From Cystobacter fuscus (GTDB lineage: Bacteria > Myxococcota > Myxococcia > Myxococcales > Myxococcaceae): 64,000 nt of DNA. Where the stretch lies: NCBI RefSeq assembly GCF_002305875.1, contig NZ_CP022098.1, positions 8,370,001-8,434,000 on the forward strand, given 5' to 3'. Numbering within the stretch: position 1 is the first letter of the stretch; each line of letters starts with the position of its first letter. Positions 39,733-48,090 of the stretch are shown piece after piece. A model generated the notes under the pieces. The model was given only the letters and a program-made list of their open reading frames with translations, ran no database searches and was not told the DNA's origin. Both the position numbers and the translations under genes were made by a program.

Positions 39733-40992
39733 TCTGACCCATCCCCTCATATTGGGCCGAGAAATTCCTGAAAAACTGGCTGTTCACGTAACAGCGAAGC
39801 GAATCGCTTCATCAACGGGACGAGCTGCTCCTCCGGCATCATCGGGATGGCTTGGTAATACTCACAGCCCTGCCGGAAGAGTGAGTAGGTGCGCGTCTTC
39901 ACTGTGTTGGCTTTGAGGTAGCGCTCCATCCCCAAGCTCTCCCCCGCCGCCCCCAGCAGCGTCAGCAATGCGCAGGCCAGCGCGCTCACCAACAGCAGCC
40001 GGTCCCGCCTCTCCGTCGAGCGGACCCTCACCGACGACAGGCCCATTCCAAAACGCAAGTCCTTCATGTCGCGGAATGTTTCCTCCGTTCGAAACCTCTT
40101 GCCATACAGCCCCACCACGAAGGCCGCCGTCGCTTCTTTCAAGCTCGTCGCCAGGCACCACGCCTCCTTCATTCCCTTCTGCTTCACGCACACCACAGCT
40201 CCCACGGGCGCTTCGTCCTGGGTGACTCGCGCTCCCACCATGCGCACCGCCCGGCCCGATTCGGGCACCCACTCGCCCGCGCTCTTCTTCTCTCCCGTCT
40301 CATCCATCACTTGAATGCACTGACGGAAGCGCACCACGTAGTCAAACTTCAGTTGCTCGAGCAGCGCATAGAACTTCTGGTCTCCAAAGCCCCGGTCGGC
40401 CAGTAGTGTGAGCCGCACCCGCTCGGGCACCACCTGCCGCAGTCGATTGAGTACGAAATCCTCAACGTCATTGCGCATCCCCTCCAAGGCGGACTTCTCC
40501 ACCGTGAGCCAGACCAGGGGCGTCGTGCGTCCATGGCTCGCCACCAACGACGCCACCAGCGTTGTCTGCCCATCCGCATCGAAGTCCGTCCAGTCCAGCG
40601 CCACCAGTGCCTCGCTTCTCTGTCCCAAGGCAAAGGGCACCCACTGTGCGAACAGCGCCCAGACATCAATCCCTTGGTTGGACAAGAGCCGGTCCACCTG
40701 CTTCACCCCATGCTTGCTCTTGGTGCCTCGCGCCCACGCCAGGGCTTTGCCAATGAGATGAACCCCCAGGCTGGCAGCGTGAATGACACCCAGGACCGCG
40801 TAGGCCAGGGACAACACGCGCTTGGCGTGCAGGTCTTCTTCGAAGAGGGACTCCAGAAAGGTATGCACCTGCTGGTCATCAAGGCGAGGCTTACGCATGA
40901 CCGCAGAAGTAAGCATGCGGGTCCTACTTCTCGCACTACTCGGCCTACGCGGCGCTCCCTTGCTCGCCTGTTAAAATGAGGGGATGGCTCAG
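39733..40992 (-). mobile_element. IS4-family insertion sequence (about 1.26 kb)
   Basis: The element has terminal inverted repeats of about 17-18 bases with one mismatch: TCTGACCCATCCCCTCAT on the left (39733-39750) and its complement on the right (ending about 40993). An 8-base target duplication, ATCCTGCG, flanks it. It carries one transposase gene, whose stop codon lies in the left repeat. Both ends and the duplication are intact, so insertion is recent and the element should be complete. It interrupts a small gene. Confidence 0.9.
39747..40916 (-). CDS. IS4-family DDE transposase
   Basis: A 389-residue transposase (383 if it starts at the ATG at 40898). The DDE residues are visible: D-W-T-D-F-D, D-R-G-F-G-D, and the Y-x2-R-x3-E-x6-K (YREK) signature in Y-G-K-R-F-R-T-E-E-T-F-R-D-M-K. 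These residues cut and join DNA at the element ends. The stop codon TGA (39747-39749) lies within the left inverted repeat. No frameshift or truncation is seen, so the enzyme is probably active. Confidence 0.93.
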   Translation of the reverse strand: MLTSAVMRKPRLDDQQVHTFLESLFEEDLHAKRVLSLAYAVLGVIHAASLGVHLIGKALAWARGTKSKHGVKQVDRLLSNQGIDVWALFAQWVPFALGQRSEALVALDWTDFDADGQTTLVASLVASHGRTTPLVWLTVEKSALEGMRNDVEDFVLNRLRQVVPERVRLTLLADRGFGDQKFYALLEQLKFDYVVRFRQCIQVMDETGEKKSAGEWVPESGRAVRMVGARVTQDEAPVGAVVCVKQKGMKEAWCLATSLKEATAAFVVGLYGKRFRTEETFRDMKDLRFGMGLSSVRVRSTERRDRLLLVSALACALLTLLGAAGESLGMERYLKANTVKTRTYSLFRQGCEYYQAIPMMPEEQLVPLMKRFASLLREQPVFQEFLGPI

Positions 40993-41349
40993 ATCCTGCG
41001 TACCATCAACGAAAGGTATCCAGAGGGATCTCCTGAAGACGAAGCACTCCGAATCGCCGCAGTGGCTCTTGTCTACGTTCGCGAAACCCAGAAATTGGAT
41101 GACTATCGCGAGTTCTTTCGATCGTTCTACACTCCAGCCATTGACTACGTCGTCATTTCCCAAACGTTCTCGACGAGAGAAGAAGCCGACATATGGCTGG
41201 CAGGTGGAACGGCAAGGGACGGAGATCTCGTCAGGATCGCGGGGCAAGGCTTCCAAGTCATGCCGCAGCGAAAAGGAACGGGACTCCGATTCATCAGGAT
41301 GCCCCTGCCCGAAGAACTGATGAAGAACAATCCTCCAGCGTCTGAGTAG
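40984..41349 (+). pseudogene. 3' part of the IS-disrupted gene; unknown protein
   Basis: The first native codon after the target duplication is at about 41001; from there 115 residues (T-I-N-E-R-Y-P-E-G ... M-K-N-N-P-P-A-S-E) continue in the same frame as the 39683 fragment. The right end of the IS element supplies an ATG (40984), so a 121-residue version that starts M-A-Q-I-L-R-T-I-N could still be made. The family is not recognised; its lower GC than the neighbours and its place next to the toxin island suggest a role in that island, possibly an immunity protein, but this is a guess. Confidence 0.65.
40993..41000. repeat. Target-site duplication, right copy
   Basis: ATCCTGCG, identical to 39725-39732. 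Together the two copies mark the exact insertion point of the IS element. Confidence 0.85.
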
Positions 41350-41563
41350 AAGCGCCCAACAAAACCGCATATTGGCCTGCGACAACTCGCCCCTGAATCA
41401 CGTCCGGGTCTCCGATGCCATCCAGGGACCCACTGTCATCTTCGTGACAGAGCCTCCTCGCCGAGGGCCGCAAGGTGCTCCCCACCCTTGTCCTCCATTC
41501 ACTCCGAGTATCGGATACGCTCCCGTTTTTACTCGACTATCCGGTAACACGGGGAGCAGCGGA

Positions 41564-44197
41564 ATGAGCGGCACGGAGTGGCCAGCGGAGGAGGAAGGCG
41601 CCTTCGAGTCCTCCGAGAAGACGGTGACGGTGTCCGAGGAGCGGCCCAGGTCCATCCCGCGCGAGGTGCCCGCATCGGGCACGACGCTGGCCGGGCGCTA
41701 CACCGTGCTGCAACCGCTCGGCGAGGGCGGCATGAGCCTCGTCCTCGCCGCCTATGATGCCCAGCTCGACCGGCGCGTGGCCCTCAAGCTGCTGCGCGCT
41801 CGCACCGAGCCGGAGGACGATGCCCGCTCGGAACTGCGCATGGTGCGCGAGGCCCAGGCCATGGCCCGCCTCAACCACCCCAACGTCGTGGCCGTCTACG
41901 ACTCGGGCCGACTGGAGGATGACTCGTTCTTCATCGCCATGGAGTACGTCGAGGGACAGACGCTGCGCCAATGGATGCAGGAGCAGCCCCGCCCCTGGCG
42001 CGAGGTGCTGGACTCCTTCCTCGCCGCGGGGCACGGACTCGCCGCCGCTCACGAGGCCGGTCTCATCCACCGCGACTTCAAACCCGACAACGTGCTCGTC
42101 GGCCGCGACGGACGCGTGCGCGTGACGGACTTCGGCGTGGCGCGCACCCAGACCCTCGTCGAAGCGCCCCCACCCTCTACCGCGCGGCCGGGCGCCTGGG
42201 ACGCCGAGCTCACCCTCGCCGGCTATGTCGTGGGGACCCCCCGCTTCCTCGCCCCCGAAATCCTGCGCGGCGCCCCGGCCGACGCACGCGGCGATGTCTA
42301 CTCCTTCTGCATGGCCCTCTACGAGGCGCTCTGCGACCAGCCCGTCTTCGTGGGCGACACGGACGTCGAGCGCACCCGGGCCCGCTTCGAGGGCCGCATC
42401 AACCCCCCTCCCGCGCACCTGCCCGCGTGGGTGATGCGCTCCGTGCTCCAGGGCCTGTCCGTCGATCCCCAGCAGCGCCCCGCCTCCATGTCCACGCTCC
42501 TCAAGGCCCTGTCGGATGATCCCGACGTCCGGCGCCGCGAGCGGCTGAGCCGACTCGTCCGGGTCTCGGCCGGACTGGGACTGGCGGCGCTGGCCGCCGG
42601 GGGATGGATGCAGCAGCGCGACGAGGGGCCGGAGTGCGCCCACCTCGAGCGAGAACTCGCGGGCGTCTGGGACGACTCCGTGCGGCAGCGGGTGCGGCGG
42701 GCGTTGGAAGGCACGAACCTGGACTACGCGCCCGCCACCGCCGACCGCGTGTTCCAGACGCTGGAGGGCTACACCCGCACCTGGACGCGGATGCGCACCG
42801 AGGCGTGCGAGGAGGCGCGCGACCAGGCCGGAGAGCCGCGAAGCCTGGCGGTGCTGAAGGAGTACTGCCTGGAGCGAGCACACGGCCGGTTGCGCGCGCT
42901 CACCGGGTTGCTCGGCCGGGGCTCGGACGCGGAGCTGCTGCCCCGCGCCGTGGAGGCCGCCCAGGGCCTGCCTCCGCTCGAGTACTGCGCGGACGCCCGG
43001 GTGCTCACGGCCGCCGTGCCGCCCCCGGAGAATCCCCAGGTGCGCGCCCGGGCCGAGTCCCTCCAGAACGAGGTGGACAAGCTGGAGGCGTTCTACGAGT
43101 CGGGCAAGTATGCCGAGGGCATCGCGTTCGGCGAGGCGCTGCTGCCCCGGGTGACCGAGGTGCCCTACCTCCCGCTGCGCGCGCGGGCCCAGTACCAGCT
43201 CGCCCAGAACCTGGAGGGCGCCGGGGAGTTCAAGCGCGCCGAGGCCCGCGTCCGCGAGGCGATTCCCCTGGCCGCCGAGGGCCGGGATGACGCGCTGCAC
43301 GCCCGGGCCTGGGGCCTGTTGACATTGCTGGTGGGCGATCGGCAGGGCCGCTACCAGGAGGCGGAGGGCCTGGCGCTGATCACCTCCGCGGTCGCGTCGC
43401 GCACCGAGGACGCCCTGGCCCGCGCCGAGGCCCTCAACGCCCTGGGCACCTTGTGGATGAGCGATGGCCACTACGACGAGGCCCAGTCCTGCTTCGAGCG
43501 CGCGCTCGCGCTGTGGCAACAGGTCCGCGGGCCCCGGCACCCCTACATCGCGGGCTTCCACAGCAACCTCGGCACCGCCCTGCTCCAACGGGGCGCCTAT
43601 GCGGAGGCCCTGAAGCACATCGAGGGCGCCCAGGCGCTCTGGGAGGACGTGCTGGGCCCCGAGCATCCCTATCTGGTCCACGCCCTCATCAGCCGGGGCA
43701 TGGTGCTCTGGAAGCTGGAGCGGCCCGAGGAGGCACTCATCCCCCTGGAGCGGGCACTCGCCCTCATCGACAAGCAACTGGGACCCGAGCATCCCTTCCG
43801 CACCGCTCCCCTGACCCTGCTGGGCTCCGTACTGGCGGACCTGGGACGCTACCCGGAAGCCGAAGAGCGGCAGCAACAGGCGCTGGCGCTCAAGGAGAAG
43901 CTCCTGGGAGCCGAGCACCCCAGCATCGCCGACTCCCTGCTCGGCCTGGGTCACCTGCGACGGATCCAGGGCCGAGCCGCCGAGGCCAGCCCCCTGCTCG
44001 AGCGCGCCCTGACACGGGCGCAGGAGTCCACCCGCGCCGAGGTGCAATTCGAGCTGGCCCAGACGCTCTGGAGCCTCGGGACCGCCCCCACGCGCGCCCG
44101 GGAGCTGGCCACCGAGGCCCACGCCTACTGGCGGCGGCTCGGGCATCCCGAGAAGGCCCGGACGGAGCAGTGGCTCGCCACGCACACCCACCCTTGA
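41564..44197 (+). CDS. Ser/Thr protein kinase with TPR C-terminus
   Basis: An 877-residue Hanks-type kinase. The kinase domain is at residues 45-320: glycine loop L-G-E-G-G-M-S-L-V (52-60), lysine K75, catalytic H-R-D (169-171), magnesium D-F-G (189-191). A transmembrane helix lies near residue 340 (A-G-L-G-L-A-A-L-A-A-G-G-W). The outside part (about 500-860) is built of TPR repeats of the Kinesin-light-chain type (A-L-x-x-W ... L-G-P-E-H-P), probably a ligand or protein-binding sensor. The ATG at 41564 has GGGAG seven bases upstream. It heads an operon with two PH-domain genes. Confidence 0.95.
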   Translation: MSGTEWPAEEEGAFESSEKTVTVSEERPRSIPREVPASGTTLAGRYTVLQPLGEGGMSLVLAAYDAQLDRRVALKLLRARTEPEDDARSELRMVREAQAMARLNHPNVVAVYDSGRLEDDSFFIAMEYVEGQTLRQWMQEQPRPWREVLDSFLAAGHGLAAAHEAGLIHRDFKPDNVLVGRDGRVRVTDFGVARTQTLVEAPPPSTARPGAWDAELTLAGYVVGTPRFLAPEILRGAPADARGDVYSFCMALYEALCDQPVFVGDTDVERTRARFEGRINPPPAHLPAWVMRSVLQGLSVDPQQRPASMSTLLKALSDDPDVRRRERLSRLVRVSAGLGLAALAAGGWMQQRDEGPECAHLERELAGVWDDSVRQRVRRALEGTNLDYAPATADRVFQTLEGYTRTWTRMRTEACEEARDQAGEPRSLAVLKEYCLERAHGRLRALTGLLGRGSDAELLPRAVEAAQGLPPLEYCADARVLTAAVPPPENPQVRARAESLQNEVDKLEAFYESGKYAEGIAFGEALLPRVTEVPYLPLRARAQYQLAQNLEGAGEFKRAEARVREAIPLAAEGRDDALHARAWGLLTLLVGDRQGRYQEAEGLALITSAVASRTEDALARAEALNALGTLWMSDGHYDEAQSCFERALALWQQVRGPRHPYIAGFHSNLGTALLQRGAYAEALKHIEGAQALWEDVLGPEHPYLVHALISRGMVLWKLERPEEALIPLERALALIDKQLGPEHPFRTAPLTLLGSVLADLGRYPEAEERQQQALALKEKLLGAEHPSIADSLLGLGHLRRIQGRAAEASPLLERALTRAQESTRAEVQFELAQTLWSLGTAPTRARELATEAHAYWRRLGHPEKARTEQWLATHTHP

Positions 44198-44219
44198 GGA
44201 GAGGTACGCTCGCCGGACG

Positions 44220-44765
44220 ATGGCTCCAGCCTCCCCTCCTCCTTTCGATCCGCGCGGCCTCACCCGGCCCGCCCCCGTGCTGCTGCGCTACTACACCCTC
44301 GTATCGTTGGCCGCGCTGGCGGCCTTTCCCATCGCCTGGCTCGTGAGCTTCTTCCGGTACGAGACGCTCAAGTACTCGTTCGGCGAGGACGGGGTGTCGA
44401 TGAGCTGGGGCATCCTGTTCCGGCGGGAGATCCACCTCACCTACCGGCGCATCCAGGACATCCACGTCACCCGGAACATCCTCCAGCGATGGATGGGACT
44501 GGCCACCGTCAGCATCCAGACCGCCAGCGGCAGCGCGACCCCCGAGATGCAGATCGAGGGCATCCTCGAGTTCGAACAGCTGCGCGACTTCCTCTACACG
44601 AAGATGCGCGGCGCCCGGGGACTCGCCGAGCCCGCCGCCCCGCCCGCTCTCGCGGGTGCTCCCGCGGAGCCCTCGGATGAAGCCCTGGTCCTGCTGCGGC
44701 GCATCGCGGCGGACCTGGCGGTCATCGCCGGGTCCCCCTCGTCCCGGGAGGATTCTTCCTCATGA
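44220..44765 (+). CDS. Bacterial PH-domain membrane protein (YdbS/YdbT-like)
   Basis: A 181-residue protein. Two hydrophobic segments lie within residues 22-45 (L-V-S-L-A-A-L-A-A-F-P-I-A-W-L). A bacterial PH (bPH2) domain is at about 50-135: L-K-Y-S-F-G-E-D-G-V-S-M-S-W-G-I-L-F-R-R-E, then the typical Y-R-R-I-Q-D-I-H-V and R-W-M-G-L-A-T-V. The C-terminal 50 residues are polar. The ATG lies 22 bases after the kinase stop. Its last codons overlap the next gene (ATGA). Confidence 0.8.
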   Translation: MAPASPPPFDPRGLTRPAPVLLRYYTLVSLAALAAFPIAWLVSFFRYETLKYSFGEDGVSMSWGILFRREIHLTYRRIQDIHVTRNILQRWMGLATVSIQTASGSATPEMQIEGILEFEQLRDFLYTKMRGARGLAEPAAPPALAGAPAEPSDEALVLLRRIAADLAVIAGSPSSREDSSS

Positions 44766-45505
44766 AAGCGCCGCTCACGAGGCAAGCCTCCGCGTGGGTG
44801 TACCAGGGCGTCTGGGCCGTGTTGACGGAGCTGTTCCGCGTGCCACGCCAGCCGCCGACCCTTCCCAGCAACCAGGTCGTGGCAATGCGCCCGTGCGACG
44901 GCTGGCTGCTCTACCGCAAGGTGGGCTTCTGGCTCGGCCTGCTCGCAACGGTGCTCCCGATGACCGCGGTGGGCCTCGTCATCCTCATCGCCCGCCCGAT
45001 CCTGGCGGTGGCGGTGCTCGTGCCCGTGTTCGCCGTCGTCCTCGTCATGAGCCTCGCCAGCTATGTGTCCATCTACCTGGGCTATGACACCACCTGGTAC
45101 GTCCTGTCGGACCGCTCCCTGCGCATCCGGCGCGGCGTGTGGACGATCCACGAGACCACCATCACCTTCGAGAACGTCCAGAACGTGAAGATCACCCAGG
45201 GTCCACTCCAGCGGCTCTTCGGCTTCTCGGATCTGGTGATCGAGACGGCCGGAGGCGGAGGCAGCGGCCCTCACCAACAGCTCGAGCACACCAGCCATGT
45301 CGGACTGATCCAGGGGGTCGAATCCCCCACGGACCTGCGAGAGCAGATCATGACGCGGGTGCGAGCCTCCCGCTCGACGGGGCTGGGTGACGAGCACGAC
45401 ACGGAGCTGCACCCGGCCAGCCCATCTCCGAGCTGGACCCCCGCGCACCTGGAGGCCCTGAGGGAGATCGCCGCCCACGTGGCGCGGCTGCGTGCCCGCT
45501 CGTGA
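44762..45505 (+). CDS. Bacterial PH-domain membrane protein
   Basis: A 247-residue inner-membrane protein. Two transmembrane helices fill residues 60-100, then a bPH2 domain (about 110-190): Y-V-L-S-D-R-S-L-R-I-R-R-G-V-W, E-N-V-Q-N-V-K-I-T-Q-G-P-L-Q-R-L-F-G. It is a sister of the preceding gene, overlaps it by four bases, and the two probably form a heteromeric membrane complex. In other bacteria this protein family is linked to envelope stress or membrane assembly. Regulation by the kinase upstream is possible but not shown. Confidence 0.8.
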   Translation: MKAPLTRQASAWVYQGVWAVLTELFRVPRQPPTLPSNQVVAMRPCDGWLLYRKVGFWLGLLATVLPMTAVGLVILIARPILAVAVLVPVFAVVLVMSLASYVSIYLGYDTTWYVLSDRSLRIRRGVWTIHETTITFENVQNVKITQGPLQRLFGFSDLVIETAGGGGSGPHQQLEHTSHVGLIQGVESPTDLREQIMTRVRASRSTGLGDEHDTELHPASPSPSWTPAHLEALREIAAHVARLRARS

Positions 45506-45535
45506 CGAATCGAACCCGACAGGCTCCTCCAAGAC

Positions 45536-45556
45536 AGTTGACTCCAGAGGTCAACT
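45536..45556 (+). promoter_or_regulatory. Inverted repeat before the gene at 45587
   Basis: AGTTGAC (45536-45542) and GTCAACT (45550-45556) form a 7-base inverted repeat with a 7-base spacer, 30 bases before the next start. It could be an operator or part of a promoter (TTGAC). Confidence 0.45.
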
Positions 45557-45586
45557 CCGCTTGCCTACGCGGCAAAGGAGCGGAAC

Positions 45587-46390
45587 ATGGCGGATGAGAA
45601 ACACTGGACGCATGACAGGTTGGGCGCGTTCTACCTGGGCGCGAGACATGACGATCTGGGACCGGGCCTGGGGCGCCTTTACGAGGCCTGGCAGGAGGGC
45701 ACGGGGGCGCCGGTACTCCTGTTGCAACCTAGCACGAACGTGAACTGGCAACCCGAGGGGCCCCTGCGCGTCCAGCTCACCTTCGACCCGAAGTGGTCCA
45801 CCGTGACCGTGAAGGTGGAAGAGGCTCCCGCGCCACCCGATCTCTCGGATGTGGCCAACATCCTCGTGCTGACCACTGCGGCGATCACACGCGTGGAAGA
45901 CAACCCCCAGGTGCGAGCCCATGTTGCCTCCAAACCCAGACCGCACGCGATGCCATCGGCGCCACCTCCGACGGCCCGGGAGTCACGCTTCGGACGTGGG
46001 TTGGCGCTCGCGGCGCTCGTCGTGCTCTCGCTGGGGCTCGGTGTCTGGCTTTGCTCCGAGCGCGATTCCATCGACCCGAGACACGCATCCCCCGCCACGG
46101 CGACCAAGGGAATGCCCTCGCCAGAGGCGACGAACATGGGCAGCTCGACGATCCCGGGCGAAACGGCCATCGCCTATCCCATGCCCAGCAAGCCCTTTCG
46201 GAATCAATCAACCGCGCCCTGCTATCCCCAACTCGATGAGGTGGAGATCAACGGGGGATGCTGGTTCACGGTGGAACGACGTCCTCCCTGTCTGAAGGAC
46301 GTCCAGGCCGAGTACAAGGGCAAGTGCTATCTACCCATCTCGAAGGATCGGGACCGGGGAGGCAAGCCAGCACAGTCCATCGAGCCCTGA
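45587..46390 (+). CDS. Membrane protein with conserved Cys-rich C-terminus
   Basis: A 267-residue protein of unknown function. The cytoplasmic part (1-130) contains a W-H/T-H-D-R-L-G-A-F-Y-L motif and a V-Q-L-T-F-D-P strand. A transmembrane helix is near 142-160 (L-A-L-A-A-L-V-V-L-S-L-G-L-G-V-W-L). The outside C-terminus has C-Y-P-Q-L-D-E-V-E-I-N-G-G-C-W-F-T-V and P-P-C ... G-K-C-Y-L-P-I, a Cys pattern I have seen after some myxobacterial kinases. Its last 33 codons belong to a 104-base direct repeat that recurs 1.67 kb downstream. ATG 45587 follows AAAGGAGCG. Confidence 0.65.
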   Translation: MADEKHWTHDRLGAFYLGARHDDLGPGLGRLYEAWQEGTGAPVLLLQPSTNVNWQPEGPLRVQLTFDPKWSTVTVKVEEAPAPPDLSDVANILVLTTAAITRVEDNPQVRAHVASKPRPHAMPSAPPPTARESRFGRGLALAALVVLSLGLGVWLCSERDSIDPRHASPATATKGMPSPEATNMGSSTIPGETAIAYPMPSKPFRNQSTAPCYPQLDEVEINGGCWFTVERRPPCLKDVQAEYKGKCYLPISKDRDRGGKPAQSIEP

Positions 46391-46395
46391 GCTGA
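46292..46395. repeat. 104-base direct repeat, copy 1
   Basis: Bases 46292-46395 (the 3' end of the gene at 45587 plus its stop) match 47963-48066 base for base. The two copies flank the ART-like toxin and its partner. Confidence 0.9.
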
Positions 46396-46412
46396 AGCGA
46401 GCAACTGGCCCC

Positions 46413-47423
46413 TTGGCACCAGCGATGGCGTCCCAGATCCTTGTACGAATCTACTCCCCGGCGTGTGATTCTCAGCTAGATGTGTTGCAGCCTCAATCCC
46501 GCTCGCACCTGTCAGCAGTCCTCTCCCGTGTTCACATTCTTGCCATCTCTCTACTCTTGATGGCTCTTCTGCAACCTCTTTCCGCGTCTGCGAGAGAAAA
46601 GCCCACCCCAACGGTGGGACAAATGGAACGAGCCAAGGAGTGTGACAATTGCTGTGGCCGTCACGTGTGTCCGGTTCCCGTACCGGACCAGGAACGTCCC
46701 ATCACCACGAGTAGCGCCGAGAACCGCACTGGAGGCCAAGGAAGAGTTGTCGTACCTGTCTCAGGAGAGCCGAGGGGGAGACAACATCCGGATCGCATCT
46801 CCGCGGGTGAGCTGATGGAGATGCCGGCTGAGGAGCGACGTTCCTTCATGAATGAGAACGCTCCTTACTCGAGGGTGGAGAACTTCGGCACGGACGAATT
46901 GGATGACGCTCGGGATCAGTTCAATGGCCAGTATCTCCAGGGCATGGCTGGAGTCGTAAGCGTTCTGGAAATGGCGATTGGCAATGGGGTGAACTCATCC
47001 ACCAAGGGTGTATCCGCTGCTGTTGCATCCAAGATAGGAGCGAACAATGCCTCAACGAGAATGGGGCAGACCTTCTTCCATGGTACCGACATCGACAGCG
47101 CGAGACGACTACTGCGAGGCGAGACATTGGACGCCGCCAAGGCCATGGCAAAGAAGCTCGATGGACCCGCTGGGTTCTACCTCACGGACAGCTATGATGC
47201 GGCGGCCTATTACTACGCTGCACGAAGAAGTCCCGGGGGCGTTCTTGAGTATACCCTCTCGACGGAGGCCACGAAAAGCCTCACGGCAGCAGGAGCCAAA
47301 TTCGGCCAGACCCCACTCGGCAATATGCATGACTTGGGAAACGAGTTCTTTATTCCAATCCAAGCCTTCGAGTTATTCAACGAACTGCGGCAGGCAGGTC
47401 AGATTGTGGTGAGGCCCAGATGA
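46413..47423 (+). CDS. ADP-ribosyltransferase-like toxin
   Basis: A protein of 336 residues from ATG 46413 (336 codons; a start at 46425 or 46482 would also fit, because ribosome sites are poor). A hydrophobic export signal ends near residue 60 (L-S-A-S-A). A Cys-rich segment follows. The C-terminus (about 218-336) reads T-F-F-H-G-T (H223), G-F-Y-L-T-D (Y256) and N-E-F-F-I-P (E311), the H-Y-E order of ADP-ribosyltransferase and DUF3990-type toxins. The protein has lower GC than its neighbours. The next gene overlaps by four bases, as in toxin/immunity pairs. The toxic role is inferred, not shown. Confidence 0.65.
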   Translation: MAPAMASQILVRIYSPACDSQLDVLQPQSRSHLSAVLSRVHILAISLLLMALLQPLSASAREKPTPTVGQMERAKECDNCCGRHVCPVPVPDQERPITTSSAENRTGGQGRVVVPVSGEPRGRQHPDRISAGELMEMPAEERRSFMNENAPYSRVENFGTDELDDARDQFNGQYLQGMAGVVSVLEMAIGNGVNSSTKGVSAAVASKIGANNASTRMGQTFFHGTDIDSARRLLRGETLDAAKAMAKKLDGPAGFYLTDSYDAAAYYYAARRSPGGVLEYTLSTEATKSLTAAGAKFGQTPLGNMHDLGNEFFIPIQAFELFNELRQAGQIVVRPR

Positions 47424-47857
47424 GCGACGAATTTACCCTTATTGACGATCCGGTTGCCGCTGTCAGGGCCAGGCCCTCGATATTCCTAGGCGGGGAACCG
47501 TCACCGGAAAGAGCCATGAGCGCGATTGTCACCGAGGCCATCCTGGTCACCTCGGGTCCCGTGACGGCGCTTCGTCGGGACAGGTGGTGGGTCATCTATT
47601 CTCCTCTGGATTGGTTCGGCGAGTATTCAGAGAAGATTGATGAGCTTTTTGGCCGGATTGTCCCCTTCCCGGAAGGTGGGCGAAACAGCAGCCGAGCAGA
47701 GATTGTACTGACGGCTTTTGCCTCAAGCGTCGTGACGGCATCGGCCACCCGAGTGCAGTGGATCAAAAAAAGAGACATCGCTTCTGTCGACCCCACCGCA
47801 GCGTGGGTTCAGCAATCCCAGCCACTTGGGCGCCTGGTCGCATTCCTGTGGGAGTAA
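47420..47857 (+). CDS. Putative immunity protein of the ART-like toxin
   Basis: A 145-residue soluble protein whose start overlaps the toxin stop (ATGA). It begins M-S-D-E-F-T-L-I-D-D-P and has a hydrophobic core with two Trp-rich strands (R-W-W-V-I-Y-S-P-L-D-W-F). It lacks a signal peptide, fits the size of cytoplasmic immunity proteins and has no other family that I recognise. Position, overlap and lower GC shared with the toxin are the reasons for the call. Confidence 0.55.
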   Translation: MSDEFTLIDDPVAAVRARPSIFLGGEPSPERAMSAIVTEAILVTSGPVTALRRDRWWVIYSPLDWFGEYSEKIDELFGRIVPFPEGGRNSSRAEIVLTAFASSVVTASATRVQWIKKRDIASVDPTAAWVQQSQPLGRLVAFLWE

Positions 47858-47874
47858 GACGGGACGCACTCTTC

Positions 47875-47902
47875 CTTCGTTCCATGGACTTCGTTCCATG
47901 GA
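47875..47902. repeat. Tandem 14-base repeat
   Basis: CTTCGTTCCATGGA occurs twice in tandem (47875-47888, 47889-47902), 18 bases after the putative immunity gene and 60 bases before the second 104-base repeat. Confidence 0.7.
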
Positions 47903-47962
47903 CACACTACCTTCCATGTAGCCAACCTTATTGGGTGTGTCCACAAAGCCGGGGCACGTTCA

Positions 47963-48066
47963 CTGAAGGACGTCCAGGCCGAGTACAAGGGCAAGTGCTA
48001 TCTACCCATCTCGAAGGATCGGGACCGGGGAGGCAAGCCAGCACAGTCCATCGAGCCCTGAGCTGA
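47963..48066. repeat. 104-base direct repeat, copy 2
   Basis: Identical to 46292-46395. It contains the last 33 codons and stop of the gene at 45587 without the rest of that gene, so it is a relic left by duplication or by insertion of the toxin module. Confidence 0.9.
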
Positions 48067-48090
48067 CGACCATTTCAAATGGTGCCGGTC

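Noticed and set aside
47858-47962. Possible attachment site or integrase remnant beside the ART module
   Set aside because: Only a short tandem 14-base repeat is present; no integrase, tRNA 3' end or core site is visible.
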